Assembly: GCF_007754425.1 (NCBI RefSeq)
Contig: NZ_CP037452.1
Location: forward strand, 372,001 to 436,000
DNA: 64,000 nucleotides
DNA from: Gimesia fumaroli
GTDB lineage: Bacteria > Planctomycetota > Planctomycetia > Planctomycetales > Planctomycetaceae
Direction of reading: 5' to 3'
In this document: piece by piece, positions 26,521 to 35,473 of the stretch
Position numbering within the stretch: the first letter of the stretch is position 1
Layout: the number at the start of each line of letters is the position of its first letter
Notes under the pieces: model-generated
The model's database searches: none
Seen by the model: only the letters and a program-made list of their open reading frames with translations
What the model was told of the DNA's origin: nothing
Translations under genes and position numbers: made by a program

Positions 26521-26833
26521 ACTGACCTCGTTTGTAAAATCTGAGAAACAGACCCGGCATTTCGAAAACGGTTCCCGGCGATTGTTTTTGCAAATGTTAT
26601 GCAATAAGCATGCTGATGCCTAGTGTTGTTTTGGCAAAACTTTCTAATTATTCCTGATCTGGGGCCATGTTAGGATGCCCTTAAATGATTATTAATATAC
26701 GACTTACGTCTCCGGGGACACAAGAGGAAATCATCCGGATCGCCGTAGGCTTAATTTTGTGTTTTTGCTATAGTTCTGTCTCTCTGATTTTAACCGAACT
26801 GTGTATGCATTGTGAATCAAGGATGATGGCAAG
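26521..26833. other. Divergent promoter region between ABC and L,D-transpeptidase genes
   Basis: A 313-bp gene-free interval between the ABC ATPase (minus) and the L,D-transpeptidase gene (plus), so it must carry both promoters. I cannot pick out a reliable -35/-10 pair; a TATAGT-like hexamer near 26771 is a possible -10 for the plus-strand gene but lacks a convincing -35. Confidence 0.35.
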
Positions 26834-28111
26834 ATGCGATATCGTAAACGGAGCCGTTTAATCACCCCCTTTCGTCTCTTTATTGTAGCAATCCTGGGCG
26901 TAATCGGGACAACCGCCTGGAAGTCTGAGTGGATTCCACTCCAACTGGGCAGTGCACCAACGGGTGCTTTGAATGAGACCTCTTCTCAAGAGGCATCAAA
27001 AACGGGGAAGAATCAGCTGGATCCAGAATACGTGGAGCCGGTTTTAGAACAAGAGACCATCATCGCGCAGTCAGAACCTCCGGCAGAAGAGTTGACGGAG
27101 GGGAGTGATAATCAGCGTTCCTACCAGAGTCGCGATATCGAAATTCCCCGAATTTACAAACGGACACTGACAGGCGGGATTGTTGAAGCAGCTCCCAAGA
27201 TTGATTCACCGGTTCATGAAGCGATGGAGCCTAAGCAATTTAAAGGCGCTGCGCAACCTCTGGTCGGTACACAAATTCCAGGTGGCTCACAACCGCAAGC
27301 GGCAGACAGAAATGCGCCACAAAAACTAAATCCGCCTGAAGGCATTAAACGAGCCAGCGCACCTGTCATCAAAACAGCAGAGCATGCCAGCTATAAAGAA
27401 GAGGTCAGGCAAGACCCTTCTCAGGAGACGACCCCGGACTTGATCGCCATCGATGAATTGATCCAGCAACGAAAAATTATCGACGCGCACAAGAAACTTT
27501 CCAAAATTTACTGGAATCAGCCTGAATTGTATCCGGTGATCAAATCACGTATTGAAGAGACAGCGCGGATGATCTACTTCTCGCCGCAACCACACTTCAT
27601 GACACCGTACGAAATTGAGCCCGGTGATCAACTGCGAAAAGTAGCCACACAATATAAAATTACCTGGGAGTATCTGGCGAAGCTCAATCAGATTGATCCA
27701 AAGAAGATTAGACCGGGACAAAAGTTGAAAGTCATTAAGGGACCGTTTGCCGCATATGTTGATTTGAGCGAATTCACTTTGACCATTCATGCACATGGAT
27801 ACTTTGTGAAACGTTACTCCATTGGAACCGGCAAAGATCATTCGACGCCGACCGGTAAATTTCACGTCAAAGACAAACTGGTCGATCCGACGTACTATGG
27901 CCCGGATGGTGTGATTGCCAACGATGATCCCATGAACCCACTGGGTGAACGCTGGATTGACATCGGCGATAGTTACGGTATTCACGGCACAATCGACCCG
28001 GCATCGATTGGCAAAGCAGAGTCCAAAGGCTGTGTCCGATTGCTCAATGAGCATGTCGCTGAAGTCTATGATCTGCTGGGGGTCAATTCCGAAGTCGTGA
28101 TTCGCCCCTGA
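26834..28111 (+). CDS. LysM and L,D-transpeptidase (YkuD) domain protein
   Basis: A 425-residue protein with an N-terminal signal-anchor (residues 12-28), a long Pro/Glu/Lys-rich linker (30-200), a helical segment, a LysM domain at about 258-303 (YEIEPGDQLRKVATQY, IRPGQKLKV) and a YkuD catalytic domain (about 305-425) with HGTIDPASIG and the active-site SKGCVRL (Cys near residue 400). The enzyme forms L,D-crosslinks in peptidoglycan or attaches proteins to it, and LysM binds glycan chains. This fits the presence of peptidoglycan now accepted for planctomycetes. All catalytic residues are intact. It sits just upstream of pyrE. Confidence 0.93.
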   Translation: MRYRKRSRLITPFRLFIVAILGVIGTTAWKSEWIPLQLGSAPTGALNETSSQEASKTGKNQLDPEYVEPVLEQETIIAQSEPPAEELTEGSDNQRSYQSRDIEIPRIYKRTLTGGIVEAAPKIDSPVHEAMEPKQFKGAAQPLVGTQIPGGSQPQAADRNAPQKLNPPEGIKRASAPVIKTAEHASYKEEVRQDPSQETTPDLIAIDELIQQRKIIDAHKKLSKIYWNQPELYPVIKSRIEETARMIYFSPQPHFMTPYEIEPGDQLRKVATQYKITWEYLAKLNQIDPKKIRPGQKLKVIKGPFAAYVDLSEFTLTIHAHGYFVKRYSIGTGKDHSTPTGKFHVKDKLVDPTYYGPDGVIANDDPMNPLGERWIDIGDSYGIHGTIDPASIGKAESKGCVRLLNEHVAEVYDLLGVNSEVVIRP

Positions 28112-28283
28112 TTTCCTGCGAATCTCAAACGCTTTTCATTCTTTGTCTGCGGGGCTGTTTGAATGTTGAATTCCAGCCTGTAGAATACGTGTGGCTGAGC
28201 CAATAGCGTCTGTTTGTATGGAACATGCGGTGGTTGGCTCTTCATTATCAGAACACACATTCAGGGTAGAGAAGAGAGCATTC

Positions 28284-28844
28284 ATGTTTGATCGGGAAAA
28301 GCTGATCGAGTTGTTTCGAGAGCGTGCATTAAAATTCGGAGATTTCACACTCGCTTCAGGAAAGAAAAGCAGTTACTACCTCGACGGGAAACAGGTCGTT
28401 CTGCATTCGCATGGGTTGCGACTTGTGAGTGCCGGCCTGTTAGAGCTGCTGGCCGATGTGGAATTTGATGCCATTGGCGGCATGTCTATCGGCGCTGATC
28501 CAATTGTTGCCGGCGTATTGGCGGTGGCCGCCGAGCAAGGCAGATCTTTGAATGGATTCATGGTTCGCAAAGAACCCAAAGGTCATGGCACCAACAAATT
28601 TGTCGAAGGCCCTGTGCAGCCCGGAGACAAAGTCGTAATTGTAGACGATGTAATTACGACTGCCGGTAGTGCATTGCTGTCCGTCGATCGTGCCGAAGAA
28701 TTTGGTTGCCAGGTCGTGCAGGCGATTGGAGTCGTAGATCGATTGCAGGGGGGAGCTGCCAATTTCGAAAAACGGAATATACCCTTCAAAGCGTTATTAA
28801 CGATCGAAGATTTTGGAATCGAACCGCCAGCAGAAGATGCGTAA
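28284..28844 (+). CDS. pyrE: Orotate phosphoribosyltransferase
   Basis: A 186-residue enzyme of pyrimidine biosynthesis that makes orotidine 5-phosphate from orotate and PRPP. The PRPP-binding motif VVIVDDVITTAGSA is intact, as are the FTLASGKKSSYYLDGK substrate segment and VRKEPKGHGTNKFVEG (catalytic loop Lys and His). The ATG at 28284 gives the normal length and start (MFDREKLIELF) with a purine-rich AGAGAAGAGAG stretch upstream; a frame open from 28191 is not expected to be translated. It precedes pgi by 42 bp on the same strand. Confidence 0.96.
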   Translation: MFDREKLIELFRERALKFGDFTLASGKKSSYYLDGKQVVLHSHGLRLVSAGLLELLADVEFDAIGGMSIGADPIVAGVLAVAAEQGRSLNGFMVRKEPKGHGTNKFVEGPVQPGDKVVIVDDVITTAGSALLSVDRAEEFGCQVVQAIGVVDRLQGGAANFEKRNIPFKALLTIEDFGIEPPAEDA

Positions 28845-28886
28845 GCGTTGTAAGACATTTGAGCTTTGATGAAAGAGAGTTCCCGG

Positions 28887-30296
28887 ATGACAAACTCCAT
28901 ACGTTATGATGACTCAGCGGCCCGTCTTTTAATTGATAATAAATGGTACGAAACACTGCAGCCCGATCTGATTGCAGCCCGTGAGGAAATGCTGCAGGAT
29001 CTCGAACTGCTGGGGACCGACCAGATACCAGCCAGCAAACAGCCACTCGACGCAGGATTTCAAAATCTGCCACAGCAGTTGCTGGATGAGTACGAAGCTA
29101 AAAAAGAGGAAAGCCTGCTGGGAAGAATCGAGGCCAAAGCGCAGGAACTGCGTGAGCAGTCCGATCGGTTCGTTGTATTGGGTATTGGTGGTTCGTATAT
29201 GGGCATGCGGGCGTTGTTCGAAGCCGTCTGCCATCCTCTGCATAATGAGCTCACCCGCGAACAGCGACAGGGGGTGCCCCGACTCTATTTCGAAGGCAAC
29301 AATGTAGACAATGATTCTATATCCGCTTTGCGCGAGTTACTGCAGACGAGTTGCGAAGACCCGAGCGATATTCTGCAGCGTTGGAGTCTCACGGTCATCA
29401 GTAAATCGGGGGGAACACTGGAAACCGCGGTCGGTTTTCGTTTATTCCGCGAAGCGCTCGAAGCATATTATGGGGCGGATTCGGAAGAGAGCCGCTCGCT
29501 GGTAGTACCGATTACGGGACTGGAAGGCAAACTGCGTAACTTTTCCAATGAAAAGGGATACTCGGGCGTCTTTCCGATTCCTGACAATGTCGGTGGTCGC
29601 TTTTCCGTGTTCACAGCGGTGGGACTCTTTCCGGCGGCCGTCATGGGCTTGGACTTGAAGCAGCTGTTGCAGGGAGCGGCTGACATGACACACAGGTTTA
29701 TTTCTCAGCCTATGGGCGACAATCCCGTTTTGGATTACACGGCAACCTGTCACCTGTTTGAGAGAGAAAAAAACGTCTCGATCCGCATCCTTTCTACTTG
29801 GGGAAAGCGTCTCGAAGCGTTGGGGCTCTGGTACGACCAGCTCTTGGCAGAAAGCTTGGGGAAAGAAGAAAAAGGTGCGACTCCTTTGACGGTTGTGAAT
29901 ACGCGAGACCTTCACAGCCGGGGACAACAGCACCAGGAAGGAGCCCTTGATAAACTGATCACGAATGTGATTGTCGAGCGTGCGGCCATTGATCCGATAG
30001 CGGTGCCGGTTGTGCCTGAAAATGAAAATCAGGATCAACTAAATAAGCTCCAGGGGAAAACGATCCCCGACATTCTGTCTGCCGCCATTGAAGGGACGAA
30101 TCAGGCGTATTCCGATGCGAATCGTCCCACGGCTGATTTGATCTTGCCTTGTCTGGATGAATATACGGTCGGACAGACCTTGCAGATGCTGATGCTGGCA
30201 ACCGTACTGGAAGGGCGATTGATCAATATCAATCCCTACGGACAGCCTGGTGTGGAAGCCTACAAAAAGAATATGCAGGAGGTTTTGAATCGCTGA
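28887..30296 (+). CDS. pgi: Glucose-6-phosphate isomerase
   Basis: A 469-residue enzyme interconverting glucose 6-phosphate and fructose 6-phosphate, of the shorter bacterial type. Conserved segments: GIGGSYMGMRALFEA, SKSGGTLETAVGFRLF (phosphosugar loop), GGRFSVFTAVGLFPAAV and QHQEGALDKLITNVIVE. The start at 28887 (MTNSIRYDD) is preferred over a Met pair seven residues earlier. Together with the phosphofructokinase at 58 kb it supplies upper glycolysis in this window. It follows pyrE closely and ends at a strong bidirectional terminator, so it is probably cotranscribed with pyrE. Confidence 0.96.
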   Translation: MTNSIRYDDSAARLLIDNKWYETLQPDLIAAREEMLQDLELLGTDQIPASKQPLDAGFQNLPQQLLDEYEAKKEESLLGRIEAKAQELREQSDRFVVLGIGGSYMGMRALFEAVCHPLHNELTREQRQGVPRLYFEGNNVDNDSISALRELLQTSCEDPSDILQRWSLTVISKSGGTLETAVGFRLFREALEAYYGADSEESRSLVVPITGLEGKLRNFSNEKGYSGVFPIPDNVGGRFSVFTAVGLFPAAVMGLDLKQLLQGAADMTHRFISQPMGDNPVLDYTATCHLFEREKNVSIRILSTWGKRLEALGLWYDQLLAESLGKEEKGATPLTVVNTRDLHSRGQQHQEGALDKLITNVIVERAAIDPIAVPVVPENENQDQLNKLQGKTIPDILSAAIEGTNQAYSDANRPTADLILPCLDEYTVGQTLQMLMLATVLEGRLININPYGQPGVEAYKKNMQEVLNR

Positions 30297-30300
30297 TAGA

Positions 30301-30334
30301 AATACCAGGCTCCTGCAATCGGGAGCCTGGTATT
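30301..30334. terminator. Bidirectional terminator between pgi and the FabZ-like gene
   Basis: A perfect 13-bp stem, AATACCAGGCTCC (30301-30313) with GGAGCCTGGTATT (30322-30334), an 8-base loop and A/T tracts on both flanks, in the convergent gap between pgi (plus) and the FabZ-like gene (minus). Confidence 0.93.
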
Positions 30335-30368
30335 TTGAAATTCTGCAGGGTGGAACTGAATACGGCGA

Positions 30369-30875
30369 CTAAGTTCCGGGGATTTGCTGGTTTTTGTCGA
30401 TTGGGACTCCGATCATTTGGCCGCTGAAGACCATGTTGCCTTCTACCAGCCCCTGGAAGTTAAATTCTGCCCGCTTACCGGCTCGAATCCGCGCCAGTTG
30501 TGCCATGATGACCAGACGCTGGTTCGGAAAAACGGGATAGCGAAAACGAACATCGTTCATGCCACCAAATCCCAGGAAGTCGCCGCCGAGCAACTTAAAT
30601 TTTCGGGCATAAAAACCAGCCAGTTGTGCCGAGCATTCACAGAGAATGACGCCTGGCATCAAGGGGAAACCGGGCATATGGCCGCGGACCCAGAATTCAT
30701 CTTCTGTGACATCTTTAAACCCCACAATCCCGTGTTTTTCATTATCGATATGAACAATCCCCGAGAGTTGTTCCATCTCAAATCGCTGAGGGTTAATTTC
30801 CCGGATGTCTTCGATTCCGAACAAAGGATTCTCAAAATCGAAGTCAATTCCACCGTAAAGCAACTTGGGAGGCAT
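30369..30875 (-). CDS. FabZ-like 3-hydroxyacyl-ACP dehydratase
   Basis: A 168-residue hotdog-fold protein. The FabZ active-site motif is HMPGFPLMPGVILCECSAQL with catalytic His66 and Glu80, both conserved; FGGMNDVRFRYPVFPNQRL is the usual hotdog strand pair. FabZ dehydrates 3-hydroxyacyl-ACP in fatty acid synthesis. The N-terminal 40 residues (PKLLYGGIDFDFENPLFG) differ from canonical FabZ, and no other fab genes are nearby, so it may be a paralogue for a special lipid or polyketide. It stands alone on the minus strand, ending at the terminator shared with pgi. Confidence 0.9.
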   Translation of the reverse strand: MPPKLLYGGIDFDFENPLFGIEDIREINPQRFEMEQLSGIVHIDNEKHGIVGFKDVTEDEFWVRGHMPGFPLMPGVILCECSAQLAGFYARKFKLLGGDFLGFGGMNDVRFRYPVFPNQRLVIMAQLARIRAGKRAEFNFQGLVEGNMVFSGQMIGVPIDKNQQIPGT

Positions 30876-31054
30876 AGTCTCTTTTCTCCAAAAGGGGCAT
30901 CATTATGAATAGCCCTGTTTCCCTGGCAGGGGCTATCATCAACTTGAGATGATTTTGACTGGGCAAAATATTGGGATTACCTGAGATTTACAAAGAAATA
31001 CAGGCAATGGTCATGCTGTTAAACCCGTGATCTTAGCAAAATCGGCAGCATATG

Positions 31055-32011
31055 TTAATCGAGGATTTCTGCTAATTGGCTTAAATTAGTGATCAATCTG
31101 TCAGGTTTCAGGTTGGGATCTCTGACTTCTTCTTTACTGGCCTGCATACTAAGGGAATCACCGGCGAATAAAACCGTTTTGATACCCAACCGTTTCGCGA
31201 TCGCCAAGTCGTCATGAATACGATTTCCGACATGCAGGATTTCCTGTGGCGAAATATTTAACTGTTCGAAACGATCGATCAATTTTTCATAAAGCGATGC
31301 CGATGGTTTGCGGACTCCTTCGCGGTAAGATAGGCAAAAGCATTCCTGGGTGAAGAGTTCGGAAAGCGGTGGCAGTGAACCTTGTGAGCTCAGCCCCCGT
31401 AATACGTGTGTCAGAGTGAAAGGCTGTGCATCGGCAAATAAAGCAACTTTTTTACCATACTTGCTTAACTGGCAGAGCGTGGCCAGCGCTTCTGGCATCG
31501 GCTGCTGACCTTGAAGAGAGGCCTGGAAGAAGTAAGCCACTTTCAAGCTGAAGTCATCCAGACTCCCATAAAACGATTCATCAAACGTATATTCATTTTT
31601 CTGCAGGCGAACAATCAGTTGTTTCCACAGTTCGACCGAGTTGATTTCCGGCTTTTCTCCTTTAGGTACTTTCTGGGAGATTTGCAGGTCTTCCAACAAA
31701 TTGCGATATTGCGACAGCATGTATTCCCAGGGAGCGCCCGGCTTGCGTGACATGCTGTTCCACATATTGAATTCTTTGATCGTTTTGTCGAGGGCGATCT
31801 GCATTCGAAGTTGCTGCTCATGATCAAATAGCAGTTTTCCATCAGAGATATGCAGCAGTGTCCCGTAGACACTGAATGTGATGGCAGAGATCCCTCTTAA
31901 CGGTTTCAAGAAGGGGGTTGCTTTTGGCGTTATTAGTTCCGGAGCGACAGGCCAGATCAGGTCATCACGATTTGCTAACCATTCAGCATATTCTTGGAGA
32001 GATTGCGCCAT
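31055..32011 (-). CDS. HAD-superfamily protein lacking the nucleophile Asp
   Basis: A 318-residue protein with the haloacid-dehalogenase fold. Motif I reads ITFSVYGTLL, where residue 47 is Ser (codon AGT at 31871-31873 on the minus strand) instead of the nucleophilic Asp of the usual FDVYGTL. Motif II is in VALFADAQPF, motif III retains Lys (REGVRKPSASLYEKL), and motif IV reads HVGNRIHDDLAIAKRLG, with GD changed to GN. The loss of the nucleophile makes normal phosphatase or dehalogenase chemistry unlikely, while the rest of the fold is well kept, as in a pseudoenzyme with a binding or regulatory role. Transcribed alone. Fold assignment is firm. Confidence 0.85.
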   Translation of the reverse strand: MAQSLQEYAEWLANRDDLIWPVAPELITPKATPFLKPLRGISAITFSVYGTLLHISDGKLLFDHEQQLRMQIALDKTIKEFNMWNSMSRKPGAPWEYMLSQYRNLLEDLQISQKVPKGEKPEINSVELWKQLIVRLQKNEYTFDESFYGSLDDFSLKVAYFFQASLQGQQPMPEALATLCQLSKYGKKVALFADAQPFTLTHVLRGLSSQGSLPPLSELFTQECFCLSYREGVRKPSASLYEKLIDRFEQLNISPQEILHVGNRIHDDLAIAKRLGIKTVLFAGDSLSMQASKEEVRDPNLKPDRLITNLSQLAEILD

Positions 32012-33030
32012 AGCAATTGAATCATTTCCGTATTGTTGAGGTATTCAGTAATCAGATGGTAAGAAAAGTTGAGAAGAATCGACCTGAGTCAACAGAAGGT
32101 CTCGATAACCAGAATTCAGCCGGGCGTCATGATCCGTAAATCTTACCTCATTCAAACTGGATCGCCAGAATGATTGAGGATGTTCGTTGAGTGTGCTCAG
32201 ATCTTAGACCAGATCTCAATCAGAGAGCAAGCGAAAAACCCGATTTCAGCAGACATTCAGGCAGGGGGAAATTGGCCTGGAATTTTAAAAATGGGGCCAA
32301 CACGAACCGGTATAACTGGCGTAATAGATTTGACAGATCCAAAACATGGAACCTGAGACAGGTTGCTGATGTCATAACGGTTATCCGCCCGTTTCGAACG
32401 TACCAGGTGGAAAAAAGGCAGAATCCTGCGCGAAAAATTCAAGTCACCCAAGAAATTTGGTTCATATCTTAAGTATTTGCCAGAAGTGTATTAAGTGCCT
32501 GAATTATAGTGGATTACAGCATAATATTCCGCACAGTTGATTCCTCCCTGCCAGCTAATCCCAGCCTCTCTGTCACTACGGCAGTCTCTCTTGTCAAAGA
32601 ACTTAAAGTCCTCACGCTAATTTCGTCGATGCAATTAGGGCAGACGGTTGAAACCGGAAAGACGTAAAAACCACGTTGAACCAGTCAACATCAGTTTGAT
32701 TGATTCATTCCCAATCAATTGTCTGTAAGGGGGGAGAGGACAAGACGGATCTAGTCTGACGAACTGATCTGAATGGTATTGCGATTGTCATTCAGTCCGA
32801 CCCCAAAAGTATTACGTACCAGATCCCAAATTTCCTTAAAATTAAAGATTGGCATTTTGAAACAGTTTCTGGAGATGCTGTCTCCTGAAACAAGCCCCGA
32901 CCCAAGACTACACAGGTTACAACGTGAAACTGACTGGCCAGGATAGCCGCAAATGTAGTAGGGGTTAAAGAAGAAGAAATGTAACCATTCTTCGAATAGA
33001 TTTGCCAAGCAAGTGATTGGAGAGCCCGCA
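32012..33030. other. Kilobase without a recognisable gene upstream of the HTH-receiver regulator
   Basis: About 1,020 bp with no ORF I trust on either strand: the longest (113 codons or fewer) have no family features and overlap other genes or lack start signals. It includes a G-run (GGGGGGAGAGGA) near 32730 and a short hairpin GGAGA/TCTCC near 32870-32890, but no tRNA, repeat or clear terminator. It may hold a long 5-prime leader, an unrecognised small RNA or a decayed gene. The downstream ATG at 33031 has GGAG 8 bases before it. Confidence 0.4.
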
Positions 33031-33603
33031 ATGAAAACGATCTTCACTACTGGCCAAGTAGCAAAGATCTGTAAGGTTGCACCCCGCACGGTTAGTAAGT
33101 GGTTCGACTCAGGTCGCCTGAGAGGATACCGGATTCCCGGTTCTCAGGACCGACGAATCCCACGTGAGCACCTTATTCGATTTCTTAAAGAACACGGTAT
33201 GCCATTGGGCGAACTGGAAGATGAAGCCATGGGCAAATTGCTGCTCGTTGGGGCTGACACTCAGGTTCGAGCAAGTCTTGATGACCTGATGGCCACGGAA
33301 GACTTCAAAATTGAATACGCCGTTAGTGGTTTTGAAGCTGGTATCCAGGCTGAATCATTACACCCTGATTGTGTAATTGTTGATTTTGCTATGGGTCGTA
33401 ATGAAGCTCTGATGATCGCTCAAAACCTGCGACGTAATAAAGACTACACAGACTCTGTTCTGATTGCTCTGCTCAGCGATGAAGATAACGCCAGCGGATT
33501 CGACAGAACTTTGTTCAACGAAACTTTCCGGAAACCATTTGACGCTGCATTACTGGCCGAACGGATTCGGACCTTGGTTGGACGTAAAAAGCAAATCGCC
33601 TAA
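33031..33603 (+). CDS. N-terminal HTH plus C-terminal receiver-domain regulator
   Basis: A 190-residue protein with an inverted response-regulator layout. Residues 1-56 form an excisionase/MerR-like HTH (FTTGQVAKICKVAPRTVSKW, then RIPGSQDRRIPREHL). After a short linker, residues 68-185 form a receiver-like domain: LLLVGADTQVRASL, where only one of the usual acidic pair remains (D76); D118 (VIVDFAMG) at the phosphoacceptor position; S149 (LIALLSD) and K168 (FRKPFDAALL). The receiver is partly degenerate at the Mg-binding site, so phosphorylation is possible but uncertain. Start at 33031 has GGAG 8 bases upstream. A terminator follows. Target unknown. Confidence 0.85.
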   Translation: MKTIFTTGQVAKICKVAPRTVSKWFDSGRLRGYRIPGSQDRRIPREHLIRFLKEHGMPLGELEDEAMGKLLLVGADTQVRASLDDLMATEDFKIEYAVSGFEAGIQAESLHPDCVIVDFAMGRNEALMIAQNLRRNKDYTDSVLIALLSDEDNASGFDRTLFNETFRKPFDAALLAERIRTLVGRKKQIA

Positions 33604-33737
33604 TGACGGGCAGGAATGCCCTGAGGTGAGATTGCCAGGGACGTCAGGTTCTCGATATTATGGACGGTCTCGAGAGTACGGCCCGCTGGCCCAACCAGAA
33701 CAATCGCAAAGGGATTTGCTGGTTTGCGTGAACGACT

Positions 33738-33777
33738 AAACCCGCCCAAGAGGTAAAACTCTTGGTCGGGTTTTTTT
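33738..33777 (+). terminator. Rho-independent terminator after the HTH-receiver gene
   Basis: A stem of AAACCCG(C)CCAAGAG (33738-33752) with CTCTTGG(T)CGGGTTT (33759-33773), one C-T mismatch, a 6-base loop and a T tract to 33777. The next gene starts 20 bp later. Confidence 0.92.
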
Positions 33778-33797
33778 ACGCGCACACTTTCTGCATA

Positions 33798-35468
33798 ATG
33801 ACGGGTATGACTCAACTCAAGCCTCCTTCTGAATCTGAAAACAAACAGCGACCGGCTGCCGCGCTCTGGTATCTAATGCTGGCCTGTCTCGCGTTTGTGC
33901 TGGTTGCGGCCCAGCTTGATTGTGCACAGGATTTGAGCCTTACCGGGCCGGGCCCTGGTATGACCGTGGATGAACCCTTCAATGTCGGGCAAGGGGTGTT
34001 TCTGGTCAGAGCAATCCAGGTATATGGTTTGGGGGTCATTGCTCCTGAAAGTCTGCGGGAAATCTTTGAACATCCCAACTATCTACCCGATCATCCTCCT
34101 CTGGGACGTCTGCTGATTGGTATTGCCCACGAGACCATCGCCGCGTTTGCCGGCAATGATGCGCGTCCGTTTGTTGTAACTTATGGACGCTACGCGTCCG
34201 CATTCTGTTTTGCCTGTCTGGTGTTGGTCGTTGGCTGGTTTACTGCCAGACGATCAGGACACACAGCTGCTCTGATTACCGTCGCTTCCTTGATCGCGAT
34301 GCCACGCCTGTTTGGCCACGCGCATCTTGCCGCTCTGGAGACCGCGACGACTCTCTTTTACGTGAGCACGGTTCTGGCTGTGGTGTACTTTTGGGATACA
34401 GAATCACCACCCACTCCCAAACGAGCCTGTCTGACCGGGCTTATTCTGGGGCTGGCTTTGCTGACGAAGATTCAGGCCGTGTTGATTCCGATTCCCGTCA
34501 TTATCTGGTCGCTTTGGAAATGGCGCCAGAAAGCAATTCTTCCATTGATCTGTTGGGGCGGAATTGGCGTTCTGATCTTCTTTGTCGGCTGGCCGTGGCT
34601 CTGGTTCGATCCTGTGGGACATCTCAGTGAATATTTAGGGAGAACGACCGAACGGGCGGCTCTCTATGTCGAATATTTTGGAAGCAAGTACGCCGACCAT
34701 GATCTCCCTTGGCATTATCCCTGGGTTATGCTGCTGACGACAATACCTGTTGGGCTGTTGGTCCTGGGCTGCGTCGGCGCCACAAAGATCGTACGTGCTT
34801 TGAAAGGGAGTCCAAAACGACCCAGCGGAGAAATACTATTACTGCTTTCTTTTCTATGGCCCCTGTTCTTGTTTTCGCTACCTGGAATTACCGTCTATGA
34901 CGGCGTGCGTCTGTTCTTAATGGTCTTTCCTCTCGCAGCCATTCTCATTGGGCAGGGGGGAGCTTTGGCATTCGACTGGCTACGCCAGCGTGTTCCCAGC
35001 AAACCTGCGACCATTGTGGCGGTGCTCCTGTTGTTGTCACAAGCATATGCCACTTTGGCTTATGTTCCCTACTGGCTCAGTTCCTACAGTTTGCTGATCG
35101 GCGGGCTGCAGGGAGCGAATGCCGCGGGCATGGAGCTGACTTACTGGGGCGACTCAATTACTGCCGACATGCTGCAGCAGGTTGTTCAGGACGTTCCCGA
35201 AAACAGCGTGGTGCAGCTCGCACCGATACTCCATCCGGCTTATCTGCAAATGCTGCAGGAAACCCCGGAAGTGAAACGGAAGGGGATTCGATTAATCCCC
35301 TTCGAGTCTGAGAAGCCTGTTTCGGAATATGTGTTGTACTTTCAGCGCAACCCATACCTGCCTGAGATTCTGAAGCCACAGCAAATGGAAGTGGGGCAGG
35401 TCATCAGGGAAGTCAATCACCAGGGGGTTGCCCTGGCTCGATTAATTCGTTTGAACAAGGTCCGTTGA
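33798..35468 (+). CDS. Membrane glycosyltransferase, GT39/ArnT-like
   Basis: A roughly 556-residue polytopic membrane protein with about ten hydrophobic segments. A DE motif in the first outer loop (GMTVDEPFNVGQGV) and a later HPPLGRLLIG match the catalytic-loop pattern of GT-C/ArnT-like (family 39) transferases, which use polyprenyl-phosphate sugars on the outer face of the inner membrane. Acceptor and sugar are unknown. The start is ambiguous between ATGs at 33798 and 33807, neither with a strong ribosome-binding site; the frame is open further upstream only through the terminator. No other glycosylation gene is adjacent. Confidence 0.85.
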   Translation: MTGMTQLKPPSESENKQRPAAALWYLMLACLAFVLVAAQLDCAQDLSLTGPGPGMTVDEPFNVGQGVFLVRAIQVYGLGVIAPESLREIFEHPNYLPDHPPLGRLLIGIAHETIAAFAGNDARPFVVTYGRYASAFCFACLVLVVGWFTARRSGHTAALITVASLIAMPRLFGHAHLAALETATTLFYVSTVLAVVYFWDTESPPTPKRACLTGLILGLALLTKIQAVLIPIPVIIWSLWKWRQKAILPLICWGGIGVLIFFVGWPWLWFDPVGHLSEYLGRTTERAALYVEYFGSKYADHDLPWHYPWVMLLTTIPVGLLVLGCVGATKIVRALKGSPKRPSGEILLLLSFLWPLFLFSLPGITVYDGVRLFLMVFPLAAILIGQGGALAFDWLRQRVPSKPATIVAVLLLLSQAYATLAYVPYWLSSYSLLIGGLQGANAAGMELTYWGDSITADMLQQVVQDVPENSVVQLAPILHPAYLQMLQETPEVKRKGIRLIPFESEKPVSEYVLYFQRNPYLPEILKPQQMEVGQVIREVNHQGVALARLIRLNKVR

Positions 35469-35473
35469 AGATC

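Noticed and set aside
32330..32335. TTGACA, a possible -35 box in the gene-free kilobase
   Set aside because: The bases 17 positions downstream do not resemble a -10 element and no ORF starts nearby.
32174..32472. Overlapping 60- and 93-codon plus-strand ORFs in the gene-free kilobase
   Set aside because: They are short, overlap each other in different frames, have no ribosome-binding site and show no recognisable residues or hydrophobic pattern.
32751..33089. A 112-codon minus-strand ORF at the start of the HTH gene
   Set aside because: It overlaps the start of the HTH-receiver gene on the other strand and has no family features.
33762..33797. N-terminal extension of the glycosyltransferase
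   Set aside because: It would begin inside the terminator of the HTH-receiver gene.
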